From Thermodesulfovibrionales bacterium (GTDB lineage: Bacteria; Nitrospirota; Thermodesulfovibrionia; Thermodesulfovibrionales; Dissulfurispiraceae), in assembly GCA_020062545.1 (NCBI GenBank), contig JAGUWD010000017.1, positions 53,142-117,141 on the forward strand: a DNA stretch of 64,000 nt. Reading direction: 5' to 3'. The translations under genes and the position numbers were made by a program. Of this stretch, positions 34,470-44,925 are shown piece by piece. Below the pieces are notes generated by a model that ran no database searches, was not told the DNA's origin, and saw nothing but the letters and a program-made list of their open reading frames with translations. Within the stretch, counting starts at the first letter, position 1, and the number at the start of each line of letters is the position of its first letter.

Positions 34470-35465
34470 TTACTTTTCCCTCTGCATTGCGTATTCGGCC
34501 ATTATCAGGAGGGCATCTTTTTGTCTGGAAGCAGGGAAGATGTCCAATTCTGATTTTGCCTCATCTACGAGAGAGCGGGCTACTTTTAAGGATTCTTCTA
34601 TTGCATTGTATTTTGAGAATAACTCCAGTATCCTGTTCAATCCGTTGTTGCTGCCTTGCCCCTTGCCCTTTGCCCCTTGCCCCTTTATTAATTCTCTTAT
34701 CTCAATCCTTTCCTGTTCCGATGCGGTTTTCAGGAGATATATCAGCGGCATGGTAATCTTACCTTCTTCGAGGTCTTTGCCCAGTCTTTTGCCGAGATCC
34801 TTCTGTTCAGCCACATAATCGAGCACATCGTCTGCAAGCTGGAATGCAATACCTGTCTTCATCCCGAATCTCGAAAGTGCCATTTCCTTTTCTTCTGGCT
34901 GGTTTGCGAGTATTCCGGCTATCCTGCATGCTGCCGATATTAAAACACCGGTCTTTGCAGATATTATTTCAAAATATTCATCCCTTGTTATATCGGGGTC
35001 CCCTGTTTTATGTAACTGGAGTATTTCCCCTTCGGTCATACGTGTTGTGGCTTCTGACAGTGCCTCCATTATCTTCTGGTTTTTTTGGGCAACTGCAAGC
35101 TTCAGTGCATTTGAATAAAGAAAATCTCCTGTAAGTATTACGATCTGATTCCCCCAGATGGAGTGCGCTGTCGGCCTGCCCCTTCTCGTTTCAGCACCGT
35201 CTATTACATCATCATGCAGCAAAGAGGCAGTGTGGATCGCTTCTATGATTGCTGCAAGCAGCGTGCGATTTTGTCCTTTATAGCCGCAAAGGTCGGCACT
35301 GAGCAGCAGGAAGATCGGTCTTATTCTCTTCCCTCCGCTGCCGAGGATATGCTGCCCCACCATGGGTATTAGAAATACATTGCTTTTGAATATCCCAAGC
35401 AGTTCCTGGTCTACTATCTTCAATTCTTCCGAATAATCAGCAAAGATGTCTTTTACATCCATCAC
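34470..35465 (-). CDS. ispB: Polyprenyl diphosphate synthase with repeat-encoded insert
   Basis: A 331-residue long-chain trans-prenyl transferase. The first Asp-rich motif is DDVID (85-89), followed by [12 protein letters not shown]; the second is ADDVLD (211-216), followed by [24 protein letters not shown]. It chains IPP for quinone side chains or similar lipids. Residues about 262-275 ([14 protein letters not shown]) are not normal for the family. They are encoded by heptad repeats (34651-34686) and fall between C-terminal helices, presumably in a loop. It overlaps mtnA by 4 bp. Confidence 0.92.
   Translation of the reverse strand: MMDVKDIFADYSEELKIVDQELLGIFKSNVFLIPMVGQHILGSGGKRIRPIFLLLSADLCGYKGQNRTLLAAIIEAIHTASLLHDDVIDGAETRRGRPTAHSIWGNQIVILTGDFLYSNALKLAVAQKNQKIMEALSEATTRMTEGEILQLHKTGDPDITRDEYFEIISAKTGVLISAACRIAGILANQPEEKEMALSRFGMKTGIAFQLADDVLDYVAEQKDLGKRLGKDLEEGKITMPLIYLLKTASEQERIEIRELIKGQGAKGKGQGSNNGLNRILELFSKYNAIEESLKVARSLVDEAKSELDIFPASRQKDALLIMAEYAMQREK
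34651..34686 (-). repeat. Heptad repeat inside the polyprenyl synthase gene
   Basis: On the plus strand the units are TGCCTTG/CCCCTTG/CCCTTTG/CCCCTTG/CCCC. Read as coding strand this is GGGGCAAGGGGCAAAGGGCA, in frame, giving Gly/Lys/Gln-rich residues. The same words occur in two places in the PAP2-glycosyltransferase gene. Confidence 0.85.
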
Positions 35466-36520
35466 CGTATCCTTATGGACCCGATATCCACATCCTCCCT
35501 CATTATTTTTTTAATGTCCTGCGGTCTGAATGCTCCTTTTTCGGTAAAAAAGGCGGTAACATATTTCGCCGGCGTAACATCAAAGGCTAAGTTTATTACA
35601 CTTACTCCTTCAGGTGCAACCTTGTGCCCCCAGATTGTCGTTACCTCTTCAGGATGGCGCTCTTCGATGGGAATGAGTTCTCCGGAGTTCATGTTGAAGT
35701 CTATGCTGCTTATAGGTGCTGCAACATAAAACGGTATATTGTGCTCTTTGCAAAGCACGGCAACGGTATACGTCCCAATCTTATTCGCCACATCACCGTT
35801 CCTCGTTGTCCTGTCTGTTCCCACAATGGCGAGGTCGATCATCCCCTTTTTCATCAAAGCGCCTGCAGTGTTGTCTGTTATCAATGTTACGGGAATGCCT
35901 GCCTGCATCAACTCCCATGAGGTCAGCCTCGCTCCCTGTAATACTGGCCTCGTTTCATCCGCAATTACCTGTATATTCTTGCCCTGCTCTTTTGCTATGA
36001 GCATGGGTGCTGTGGCTGTACCGTACCCTCCTGTGGCAAGGCTGCCTGCATTGCAGTGTGTAAGAATGGTATCTCCGTCTTTTATGAATTCCGCACCCCA
36101 TCTGCCTATTGCCTTATTTATCTCAATATCTTCTTCGAGGATCTTTTTTGCCTCATCGATAAGAATCTTTTTTAAGCTGCTGACGGATTCATCCCTTTTT
36201 GTGGAAAGTAGTTTCTTTATCCTTTCGACTGCCCATTTTATGTTTACTGCCGTGGGTCTTGTAGAAAGCATTGTCTGCATGATGGGCTCAAGCCTCTCCA
36301 TAAAATCGTCATAACTGCCGGCCTTTATGTCCCGGGCCCCAAGTGCAATGCCCATGGCTGCAGCGATACCGATTGCAGGAGCACCCCTTATCCAGAGCTT
36401 CTTTATCCCTTCTGCAACCATCTGGTAATCGGTGCATTCAACATATTTGACCTCAAGGGGAAGCCTACTCTGGTCGAGCAGGCTGACCTTTCCATTCTTC
36501 CATTCTATCGTACTGACCAT
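35462..36520 (-). CDS. mtnA: Methylthioribose-1-phosphate isomerase
   Basis: A 352-residue eIF2B-like sugar-phosphate isomerase. LWIRGAPAIGIAAAMGIALGA near 43, HCNAGSLATGGYGTATAPM near 157 with the catalytic Cys, DETRPVLQGARLTSWELMQ near 190 and VGTDRTTRNGDVANKIGTY near 237 with the catalytic Asp are all present. It converts methylthioribose-1-P to methylthioribulose-1-P in methionine salvage. In anaerobes it can also serve other 5-deoxysugar salvage. No other mtn genes are adjacent. Confidence 0.95.
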   Translation of the reverse strand: MVSTIEWKNGKVSLLDQSRLPLEVKYVECTDYQMVAEGIKKLWIRGAPAIGIAAAMGIALGARDIKAGSYDDFMERLEPIMQTMLSTRPTAVNIKWAVERIKKLLSTKRDESVSSLKKILIDEAKKILEEDIEINKAIGRWGAEFIKDGDTILTHCNAGSLATGGYGTATAPMLIAKEQGKNIQVIADETRPVLQGARLTSWELMQAGIPVTLITDNTAGALMKKGMIDLAIVGTDRTTRNGDVANKIGTYTVAVLCKEHNIPFYVAAPISSIDFNMNSGELIPIEERHPEEVTTIWGHKVAPEGVSVINLAFDVTPAKYVTAFFTEKGAFRPQDIKKIMREDVDIGSIRIR

Positions 36521-36546
36521 CTCTGTTTCTCCTGCTTATTTGATAT

Positions 36547-37770
36547 TCAGACAAACATTGTAACTATAAACATACCGGTGAGGGCAATCATTATTCCCGT
36601 TGTTCCCCATGCGATTCTGTTGAACAGTTTTGAGTTTACATAGTCTTCCATCAGTTCCCTTTTATTTATCAACAGCAGCATGAAAATTAGCACAAAAGGC
36701 AGCATCATACCGTTTATGACCTGCGAAATCCACATGATGGCGATAAGGGGCGCATTCGGGATTAGGACTACCAGGGAGCCGATTCCAATCAGGATGGTAT
36801 AAAGCCACATGAATTGGGGGGCGTCTTTAAATGTCTTGTTGACCCCGGCCTCCCAACCCATACCCTCACAGATGTAATAAGCCGTAGCCAAGGGGAGGAT
36901 GGAGGCGGAAAAAAGCGATGCATTAGCAAGCCCGACTGCAAACAGCACCGAAGCGTATTTGCCGGCGATCGGCGCAAGCGCTACAGCGGCATCTTTAGCG
37001 TCCGTTATTCCGATCCCTGCCTTGAAGAGGGTAGCTCCACAGGCAACGATGATAAAGAATGCCACAATATCGGTTAAGAAGCAGCCGACGATCACATCTA
37101 TTCTTGAGGCCCAGTACTGTTCCTTTCCAACGCCCTTTTCGACAACCGAGGACTGCAAATAGAACTGCATCCACGGGGCTATGGTGGTGCCGACCACCCC
37201 GATGAGGGTAACGATATATGCGGCATTAAAACGGAAGGTGGGCATGACAGTTTCCAGTGCTACAAGAGACCAGTCGGGTTTTGCCAGAATGGCTGCCGGT
37301 ATGTAGACAAAATAGACGAGACAGATGGTAAGAAAAATCTTTTCCACAACGCGGTACGACCCTTTTACCACCAGGAGCCATACCATTACCGCGCCGATGG
37401 GAACCGATATATATTTGTTGATGCCAAACAGCTCATTACTCGCTGCCCATCCTGCGAACTCAGCCGCAGTGTTCCCAAGGTCAGTGATGAACAGAAAGAG
37501 CATGAGCCAGAAGGTTATCTTCACCCCGTAATTTTCCCTGATAAGCTCGGCGAGGCCTTTTCCGGTAACTGCTCCCATCCTTGCAGCCATTTCCTGAACC
37601 ACGATGAGCGCAACAGTGATCGGAATGAGAGGCCATAACATTGAATAGCCGAAATGCGCACCGGCTATGGAGTATGTGGTAATGCCGCCGGCATCATTAT
37701 CGACATTGGCTGTTATGATACCAGGGCCTATGACCGAGAGGAGTATCACGAACTTTTTCCAGCGGCTCAT
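36547..37770 (-). CDS. Nramp-family transporter with atypical metal-site motifs
   Basis: A 407-residue protein of the SLC11/Nramp fold with about eleven membrane helices. The helix-1 motif DPGN of Mn/Fe transporters is replaced by VDNDAGG (23-29), and the helix-6 MPHN is replaced by APWM (198-201), so the soft Met ligand is gone from its usual place. Known Nramp-related Mg2+ transporters also lack that Met. Its start overlaps, by 4 bp, the stop of a soluble MgtE-N/CBS protein that would be a Mg2+ sensor. Together this suggests a divalent-cation (Mg2+ or Mn2+) carrier. The substrate is inference. Confidence 0.85.
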   Translation of the reverse strand: MSRWKKFVILLSVIGPGIITANVDNDAGGITTYSIAGAHFGYSMLWPLIPITVALIVVQEMAARMGAVTGKGLAELIRENYGVKITFWLMLFLFITDLGNTAAEFAGWAASNELFGINKYISVPIGAVMVWLLVVKGSYRVVEKIFLTICLVYFVYIPAAILAKPDWSLVALETVMPTFRFNAAYIVTLIGVVGTTIAPWMQFYLQSSVVEKGVGKEQYWASRIDVIVGCFLTDIVAFFIIVACGATLFKAGIGITDAKDAAVALAPIAGKYASVLFAVGLANASLFSASILPLATAYYICEGMGWEAGVNKTFKDAPQFMWLYTILIGIGSLVVLIPNAPLIAIMWISQVINGMMLPFVLIFMLLLINKRELMEDYVNSKLFNRIAWGTTGIMIALTGMFIVTMFV

Positions 37771-39029
37771 CGTGCCCTCCCCTTCCTCTTCGCAGCAGGA
37801 GGAAGTATCCTGTCTATAATGTCGTCTATGGTGACAATGCCGAGGAGAATTCCTTCGTTGTCAACAACCGGAAGGGCAACTAAATTATATTTCGAGATAA
37901 TTTCAGCTACCACCATCTCGTTTGTCTCTGGCGTAACGGTCTTGAGCTTGGTCTCCATGATTTCGGAAAGCTGTACATCCGGCTCTGCTAACAATAACTC
38001 TCTCAGAGAAGTGGCGCCGATGAGTTTTTCGTTCTCATCTACAACATAAATGTAGTAAACGGTCTCTATTTCTTCAGCATCCTTTTTAAAGCCTTCGATG
38101 GCATCTTTTATGGTTATGTTCGGGGGATACGCAATAAATTCATTGGTCATCAAGCCACCTGCAGTGTCCTCTTCATGACCAAGCAGTTCCTGTATGTCTT
38201 CGGCCTCTTCTTTCTCTATATGCTCGAGGATCTCCTTTGCCTTTTCAGCTGGAAGATCGCTCAGGACATCGGCAGCTTCGTCAGGCGGCATCTCCTCTAT
38301 GATATCCGCAGCCTTTTCGGCATCCATTGCATTTATTATATCTGCCTGCATTTCTGGCTTTAATTCCGACAGTGCCTCAGCAGCGGTTTCTAAATCGAGG
38401 TCTTTAAAAAGATGGGCGCCTTCATCCCTCGATACCTGACTGATTATTTCGGCAATATCCGCAGGATGGAGTTCCGATACCATCTGTCTCGGCACGGTAA
38501 GTGCTATAGTTTTCAGCTTAGGTTTTAGAGGTTGAAGGTAGTTCCAGCTTATCAGGTTATACGGCATTTGCGTCTGGAATATTTTAAGAAATCCCTCGCT
38601 TCCCCTCTCTATGCCGAGCCTCCGCAATATCCCTCTCATTCCCACATCAACGGCTATCAGTATTGCCTCTCCATCGTAACCTTCGAGCTTGATGTCATTC
38701 ACCCGAACAACCTTTGCCCCATTGGCGTCAACGATCTGCTTGTCAAGGATATCCCTGACAGCGAGGAGGTCTTCTTCGTTGAGAGTGTAAGGTTCTATAA
38801 GAGAAGCGGTCAAATATGTGGAGATTATTCTTTTATTGAACAAATTGATCTGTTCCCAACTGATCCTGAATAACTGATTTTTTTTCTCCACAATAATTGC
38901 AGACACCTTTGGAAGTGGATCCCCTTTGACAACAGCAATATCCTTAACCCTTCCTGGAATCTCTCCCTTTGGGTCAAATACGGGTTTTTTGATAATTTCG
39001 CTAAGGAATAATTCGCCAAATAAAGGCAT
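37767..39029 (-). CDS. Soluble MgtE-N / CBS protein with PRC-barrel domains
   Basis: A 420-residue cytosolic protein. The N-terminal part (about 1-160) looks like two PRC-barrel-type beta units (VFDPKGEIPGRVKDIAVVKG, IVDANGAKVVRVNDIKLEG). Next is an MgtE N-domain (about 190-280: LHPADIAEIISQVSRDEGAHLFKDLDLE and EMPPDEAADVLSDLPAEKAKEILEHIE) and a CBS pair (about 285-410, AYPPNITIKDAIEGFKKDAEEIETVYYIYVVD and LVALPVVDNEGILLGIVTIDDI). It has no membrane domain, so it is the sensor half of MgtE without the channel. It is directly upstream of, and coupled to, the Nramp-type gene. Confidence 0.88.
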   Translation of the reverse strand: MPLFGELFLSEIIKKPVFDPKGEIPGRVKDIAVVKGDPLPKVSAIIVEKKNQLFRISWEQINLFNKRIISTYLTASLIEPYTLNEEDLLAVRDILDKQIVDANGAKVVRVNDIKLEGYDGEAILIAVDVGMRGILRRLGIERGSEGFLKIFQTQMPYNLISWNYLQPLKPKLKTIALTVPRQMVSELHPADIAEIISQVSRDEGAHLFKDLDLETAAEALSELKPEMQADIINAMDAEKAADIIEEMPPDEAADVLSDLPAEKAKEILEHIEKEEAEDIQELLGHEEDTAGGLMTNEFIAYPPNITIKDAIEGFKKDAEEIETVYYIYVVDENEKLIGATSLRELLLAEPDVQLSEIMETKLKTVTPETNEMVVAEIISKYNLVALPVVDNEGILLGIVTIDDIIDRILPPAAKRKGRAR

Positions 39030-39117
39030 AATAAATTAGTATACATTAATTCAAAAAAAATCTTGATTACTTTTTTAGACATGAGTATAATTGTAGAAAT
39101 TGTAAACTAAAATTTAC

Positions 39118-41004
39118 ATGAGAGACATACTTAAAAAAATTATAAACATTCTTACCTTTACCGACCTTCCTGTTCGAAAGAAGTTTCTTTTATTTTCCCT
39201 CGGCTCTCTTTTCTGGCTTGCGGTGATATCTGCAATAGGTTTGATTACCATGTTCGATATGAGTGCAAAATCGAAGCAAATGGTGGATGTCATTGGCCCT
39301 CAGGAAAAGACCGTGAACATCATTGTAAGGAAGCTGAGGGGGGCAAGCATATCAGCCCACAAAATAGTCCTGTACAAAAACACAGAGAGAGTCAATAATA
39401 ATTATCTCAGCGGCAAGGCGCGTTTGGAGGATTGTCGTTCCTATCTCAAGATATTGCTGACCGGCGGACGCATAAAGGACTATTCGAGGGGTACAGGCCA
39501 GTTTTACAATGAATTTATTGTTGTCCCGGTAAAAAGTGCTGAAAAAAGGAAGTTCATCGAAGATGTTATTGTTAAAGTCGACCGGCTCGAAGGAATTCTT
39601 GCAGAGATGGCAGAGAAAAAGTTCGGTAGCACAAACGGGGATGCCATGCTGGAAAAGCTTTCAGAGTATGATCTCCTTACAAGGGATACTGTAACTGTCC
39701 TGAATGAATTTGCCATAACCACGGGCAAGGAATGGGGTACATTTACATCTATTATAAAAACGAGATTCAATATAGCTATAATCCTTATCAGCCTTGCTTT
39801 TGGAATTGCAGCAATGCTTTCCGGCGTTTTTGGAGTGCTCATATCCCGTTCGCTGGCAAAACCGATTAAAGCGATTATCGGGCAGATTAAGGCATTGTCC
39901 TCTGGCGAGATGGACCTCACTAAAAAGCTTGATGTGGCTTCAAAGGACGAACTCGGCATGCTATCCAGCGAATTTAACAGATTGATGGATACAATAGAGC
40001 ATGTGACATCCTTCAAGAAGATAATAGAAGAGGATGAATCTATAGAAGACATTTATATGCGCCTCGGAAAGATATTCATAGAGGATCTTGGATTCGATAA
40101 TTGTGTCATGTATGAAGTCTCAAACAGTAAAAATAATATGAAGATAGTGTATCCGCCAGAGGCAGAGGGCATCGAATTGCATTGTAAAAGGGATATTCAA
40201 CTGGATTGCGAGTTATGCAGGGTAAAGAGGACAGGACACATGGTTTCATCGGCAGATTATTCTAATATATGCAAATATTACACAGAGGGTGTAAATGATA
40301 TTCACTACTGTGTTCCCATAATGATCGGGGGCAATGTTGGCGGGGTTGTTCAGTTTGTGTGCGGTAAACGAGGAGTATGCGATATAGACGATATAAAGAA
40401 AAAGATAAGCAGGGCAAAGCAGTACATAACAGATGCCCAGCCTGTCCTTGAGGCAAAGCGCCTTATGAAGACATTGAAGGAATCGGCATTCAAGGACGCA
40501 TTGACAGGTCTCTACAACAGGAGGTTCCTCGAAGAGAGCTTTGAGAATTTGGTTGCAGGTGCCCTGAGGAGAGGAACAACCCTCGGTCTTTTGATGTGCG
40601 ATCTTGATTTCTTCAAGCAGACTAACGATGTCTATGGCCACGATGTGGGAGATATGGTGCTGAAGGAGGCTGCAAACAATATAAGAAAGAACGTAAGGAC
40701 ATCTGACCTTGTTATTCGCTTTGGAGGGGAGGAGTTTCTGGTATTGCTTATCGATACAAAGCCTGGAGATTCTTTTGATGTAGCCGAGAAGATAAGGGAG
40801 AGGATAGAGGAGTCAAAGGTCAAGATAGCAGGTGGATTTATACAGAAGACCATCAGCATAGGCGTCAGCGAATTCCCTACAGATACGCAGAACTTCTGGG
40901 AGGCAATCAAATTCGCTGATGTAGCCCTCTATAAGGCAAAGGAAAGGGGCAGAAACAAGGTCTTGAGATTTGCCATGGATATGTGGGCAGAAGAGAAGTA
41001 TTAA
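39118..41004 (+). CDS. Membrane diguanylate cyclase (HAMP-GAF-like-GGDEF)
   Basis: A 628-residue protein with a membrane helix (about 21-43), a periplasmic four-helix-like sensor (about 45-210), a second helix (about 215-240), HAMP (about 240-295), a GAF-like domain (about 300-445) with several Cys (QLDCELCRVKR, SNICKYY, IHYCVP) and a GGDEF domain (about 460-620). The active site reads RFGGEEF near 535, and RTSD lies five residues ahead, an intact inhibitory I-site. It should make c-di-GMP. The Cys-rich GAF-like region might bind a metal or heme. The PilZ regulator at 33.2 kb is a possible receiver. Confidence 0.92.
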   Translation: MRDILKKIINILTFTDLPVRKKFLLFSLGSLFWLAVISAIGLITMFDMSAKSKQMVDVIGPQEKTVNIIVRKLRGASISAHKIVLYKNTERVNNNYLSGKARLEDCRSYLKILLTGGRIKDYSRGTGQFYNEFIVVPVKSAEKRKFIEDVIVKVDRLEGILAEMAEKKFGSTNGDAMLEKLSEYDLLTRDTVTVLNEFAITTGKEWGTFTSIIKTRFNIAIILISLAFGIAAMLSGVFGVLISRSLAKPIKAIIGQIKALSSGEMDLTKKLDVASKDELGMLSSEFNRLMDTIEHVTSFKKIIEEDESIEDIYMRLGKIFIEDLGFDNCVMYEVSNSKNNMKIVYPPEAEGIELHCKRDIQLDCELCRVKRTGHMVSSADYSNICKYYTEGVNDIHYCVPIMIGGNVGGVVQFVCGKRGVCDIDDIKKKISRAKQYITDAQPVLEAKRLMKTLKESAFKDALTGLYNRRFLEESFENLVAGALRRGTTLGLLMCDLDFFKQTNDVYGHDVGDMVLKEAANNIRKNVRTSDLVIRFGGEEFLVLLIDTKPGDSFDVAEKIRERIEESKVKIAGGFIQKTISIGVSEFPTDTQNFWEAIKFADVALYKAKERGRNKVLRFAMDMWAEEKY

Positions 41005-41240
41005 GGCTTCAGAATTAAACTTTTATCAAGCTCAAGTTCGTAAGAGAGAATTGTTTTAATATTCATCTTGCAGTTAGATACAGTGTTCTAAGTCTGACTA
41101 TTTCTGTTTCTAATTTCTTGTAGGGAGGCGATGTCAATTTTTCCATTTCCTATTTCGCTTTCATAATGCTTTTACAGATAACGCCGGAAATAACTGGCGC
41201 AGCGAATTGGAGTCCGGTTGATTGAATTGTTGGGCAGGAA
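41005..41240. other. Gene-free gap with a possible gene remnant
   Basis: No gene of normal size is seen. On the minus strand a short frame near 41150-41070 reads MEKLTSPPYKKLETEIVRLRT then a stop soon after; an overlapping frame reads ESEIGNGKIDIASLQEIRNR. Either could be the tail of a decayed gene. Base composition matches the A+T-rich patch to its right. Confidence 0.35.
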
Positions 41241-41699
41241 TTATTTGTTGCGTTCCATGTAGCTTTTGATACCAAAGCCACTACCTAAACCACCTAAGAA
41301 GACAGCAAAAAGCTTTATAATTTCTTTGTATAATTCCTTGTCAGATCCTACGAGAAAAATGGTTGTAAAAATGAATAAACACGCAAATATAATGAGATAT
41401 ACAAGCGTGAATTTTCTGGATTGGCCTATATCTTTAAAGGTTCTTTCATCATCTTTTTCAGCGAGTTCTAATATTTTATCAATATGCTTTTCATTGATTT
41501 TTTCTGCAAAAGGATGTGGCATGGGGCCAAATCTATGCATAGACATCATACCAACCTCAACCACTTTTTTTGCCTCAGGCGGGAGTTTCTTTAGAAACTC
41601 CGGTTCGATAAAATCTTTGAGTGCCTCTTCTTGCGTTTTATCATCTTTGGGCTGTGGCTGATTTTCGGTTGTTGTTAGTTGGTTCTCAGGTTCTGACAT
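41241..41699 (-). CDS. DUF2335-type membrane protein
   Basis: A 152-residue protein with an acidic, Gln/Thr-rich N-terminus, then HRFGPMPHPFAEKINEKHIDKILELAEKDDERTFKDI (about 63-99), which matches the proline-containing motif plus charged helix of DUF2335. Two membrane helices (about 105-124 and 130-146) are separated by a short polar turn (GSDKELYKE). The family is common on mobile or accessory DNA and has no assigned function. Its ATG overlaps the upstream gene's stop by one base (TAATG). Confidence 0.75.
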   Translation of the reverse strand: MSEPENQLTTTENQPQPKDDKTQEEALKDFIEPEFLKKLPPEAKKVVEVGMMSMHRFGPMPHPFAEKINEKHIDKILELAEKDDERTFKDIGQSRKFTLVYLIIFACLFIFTTIFLVGSDKELYKEIIKLFAVFLGGLGSGFGIKSYMERNK

Positions 41700-41974
41700 T
41701 ATAGTAATTCCAATAAGCGATTAATTGAAATTTTTCCTTCTAAAGCCTGTTCTACACGTTCTGAAATTTCGGATTGAACAAATGTAGCGGCAGCTTGTCT
41801 CACAAGTTCTGAAAAAGTTTCGTTGTCTATTTCTCCATCTCTGCGTAACCGCACAAGGTACTTCATAAGATTGTTAAAACTATCAACATGATTGTGAGTA
41901 ACCCATATGCTCTTCGGGATGGATTTATTCCGAGCTAAAACACCATATGGCATATTTCTTCGTTGTATAAACAT
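41699..41974 (-). CDS. Hypothetical protein coupled to the DUF2335 gene
   Basis: A 91-residue protein, unrecognised. A basic start (MFIQRRNMPYGVLARNK) is followed by an all-helical part (HVDSFNNLMKYLVRLRRDGEIDNETFSELVRQAAATFVQSEISERVEQALEGKISINRLLELL). GGAGG precedes the start. It is the first gene of a two-gene unit with the DUF2335 protein. The composition and location suggest recently acquired DNA. Confidence 0.7.
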   Translation of the reverse strand: MFIQRRNMPYGVLARNKSIPKSIWVTHNHVDSFNNLMKYLVRLRRDGEIDNETFSELVRQAAATFVQSEISERVEQALEGKISINRLLELL

Positions 41975-42090
41975 TTTTTCCTCCGTGAATAGTTTATATT
42001 TTAAGTCTATAAAATATCAACTGTCGAGTCAACTCGTCAAGACGCTCGCTTGCCTTGATTTATTCTGTTTATGTTTCTTGCCTAACATTT

Positions 42091-42218
42091 ATTATACCAA
42101 CTTGGATTTTCTGTCTTTATGGAAAAAATATTATCATATTTAGCAATATTTGAGAAGAAAAAAGCAGTAACTTTTGGCATTTTTCGGGAATATGGACTAA
42201 AAGGCAGGTTGGTATAAT
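42091..42218. mobile_element. 128-bp terminal-inverted-repeat (MITE-like) element
   Basis: ATTATACCAAC (42091-42101) faces GTTGGTATAAT (42208-42218), perfect over 11 bp and extendable to about 16 with one mismatch. The inside is very A+T-rich. A 32-codon frame from ATG 42119 (MEKILSYLAIFEKKK...) runs through the right repeat and stops there. No transposase is present. It sits in the 395-bp gap (41975-42369), in which I see no other gene. Confidence 0.5.
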
Positions 42219-42369
42219 ATGGCAAAATTGTCCAATTCAACTTTTTTCCGATTTCAGCAGTTATACGATGCGGTATAATTTATAGTTAAAAAAGATAGGA
42301 AAGGCATTTTCCTGAAGTTATTTGCAATTTGTAACACAAAGTGTTTATTGCTTATGAGGAGATGAAGAT

Positions 42370-42633
42370 ATGAGCGCTACATTAACTATAAGGATTAATG
42401 ACGAGACAAAAAAACGGCTCGACAATCTTGCAAAGGCTACTGCGCGAACAAAGTCCTATATTGTCGCAAATGCAATTGAAGATTTTCTCCGTACGAATGA
42501 ATGGCAGGTTCAGGCCATCAAAAAATCGGTTAAAGCAGCTGATCGGCCTGATGCAAAATTTGTGGATCATGAAAAAGTTGCCGAGTGGCTCGATAGTTGG
42601 GGGACAGAAAATGAGCTGGAGCCCCCGAAATAG
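42370..42633 (+). CDS. Ribbon-helix-helix antitoxin (CopG/RelB-like), orphaned
   Basis: An 87-residue protein. The N-terminal ribbon-helix-helix (ATLTIRINDETKKRLDNLAKATARTKSYIVANAIEDFL, about 3-40) is a DNA-binding domain. The tail (AIKKSVKAADRPDAKFVDHEKVAEWLDSWG) is the toxin-neutralising arm seen in ParD/RelB-type antitoxins. GAGGAGATG-type sequence precedes the ATG. A toxin would normally overlap its 3' end. Only about 11 codons of a ParE/RelE-like start remain (42611-42646), followed by tRNA-Leu. It is therefore probably a leftover antitoxin. Confidence 0.82.
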   Translation: MSATLTIRINDETKKRLDNLAKATARTKSYIVANAIEDFLRTNEWQVQAIKKSVKAADRPDAKFVDHEKVAEWLDSWGTENELEPPK

Positions 42634-42646
42634 AAGACAGGATTGA
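42611..42646 (+). pseudogene. ParE/RelE toxin remnant
   Basis: ATG at 42611, overlapping the antitoxin 3' end as in intact modules, reads MSWSPRNRRQD then TGA. The WSPR start is typical of ParE/RelE toxins. The rest is missing, and tRNA-Leu begins 24 bp later. Confidence 0.5.
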
Positions 42647-42670
42647 TTTGGTTATTCGGAGAAATATTAA

Positions 42671-42755
42671 TGGTGCCGAAGGCGGGACTCGAACCCGCAT
42701 GGATTGCTCCACACGCCCCTCAAACGTGCGTGTCTACCAGTTCCACCACTTCGGC
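42671..42755 (-). tRNA. tRNA-Leu (GAG)
   Basis: An 85-nt class II tRNA. The acceptor GCCGAAG pairs with CTTCGGC, the D arm contains GGAACTGGTAGAC, and the anticodon arm CACGT-TTGAGGG-GCGTG has anticodon GAG (complement at 42719-42721). A long variable arm GGAGCAATCC follows, then the T arm GCGGGTTCGAGTCCCGC. The 3' CCA is encoded, unlike tRNA-Asn in this window. The accessory patch to the left ends next to its 3' end, a typical integration spot. Confidence 0.96.
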
Positions 42756-42789
42756 GTCCTATCAATATACCAATTAAGAGCCAATCTTT

Positions 42790-43497
42790 TCAAGTATTCT
42801 GTTTAGGCATTGACCGTGCTAAAGCAACAACAGTAACACTCTTTGCGCCTGCTTTTATCAATGCCTTTGCACATTCTCTTACAGTAGCACCGGTGGTTAT
42901 GACATCATCAACGAGCAATAAATTTAATCCTTCCACTATAGAAGATACTTTAAAGGCATTTTTTACATTTTTCAGTCTTTCTTTTCCTGTGACATCTGTC
43001 TGTGGAAGAGTTTCTTTAGTTTTTCTAAGGACATTTAGCATCAATGGGATTTTCAAATTTTTTGACAGATGTCGGCTCATGGAGGCGGTCTGGTTGAATT
43101 CCCTTTGATGAAGCCTCTTGTGGTGCAATGGAACTGGAATAATTCCATCTGCCTCTGGGATTGGCAGCTCAGAGAGCAGTAAACTTAGAGGTTTTGAGAG
43201 CCTTTTTACTCCGTTGAATTTCAGGAGGTGGATGGCTTCTTTCAATGCACCATCGTAAATGCCGTAGTAGAGTACTTTTGAAAAAGGAGGTTTTGTTTTC
43301 AAGCATGACTCACAGGTTATTGTAAGAGACGATACTGTTGGTATCCCGCATATGTTGCAAGCGGGCACTGAATATTTTTCAATTCCTCTCCAACACTTTG
43401 TACAGAATGGATTATAGAGATGATCATCTGACTTGCTTCCGCAGACAGGGCATTTTGAGGGGAAAAGCAGGTTTAGTAAATTGCCGAGATATTTCAT
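42790..43497 (-). CDS. comF: ComF family phosphoribosyltransferase-like protein
   Basis: A 235-residue ComF. An N-terminal zinc-binding part (CPVCGSKSDDHLYNPFCTKCWRG, CNICGIP, CESC) is followed by YGIYDGALKEAIHLLKFNGVKRL and the PRTase motif LLLVDDVITTGATVRECAKAL near 190. ComF proteins act in DNA uptake and are also widespread in non-competent bacteria. It is downstream of purA on the minus strand, with a gap of about 50 bp. Confidence 0.93.
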   Translation of the reverse strand: MKYLGNLLNLLFPSKCPVCGSKSDDHLYNPFCTKCWRGIEKYSVPACNICGIPTVSSLTITCESCLKTKPPFSKVLYYGIYDGALKEAIHLLKFNGVKRLSKPLSLLLSELPIPEADGIIPVPLHHKRLHQREFNQTASMSRHLSKNLKIPLMLNVLRKTKETLPQTDVTGKERLKNVKNAFKVSSIVEGLNLLLVDDVITTGATVRECAKALIKAGAKSVTVVALARSMPKQNT

Positions 43498-43548
43498 TCT
43501 GCATTACACAGTATTGCTCACCTGCTGCTATATCTTGCATAATTTGGT

Positions 43549-44925
<1,377 letters not shown>

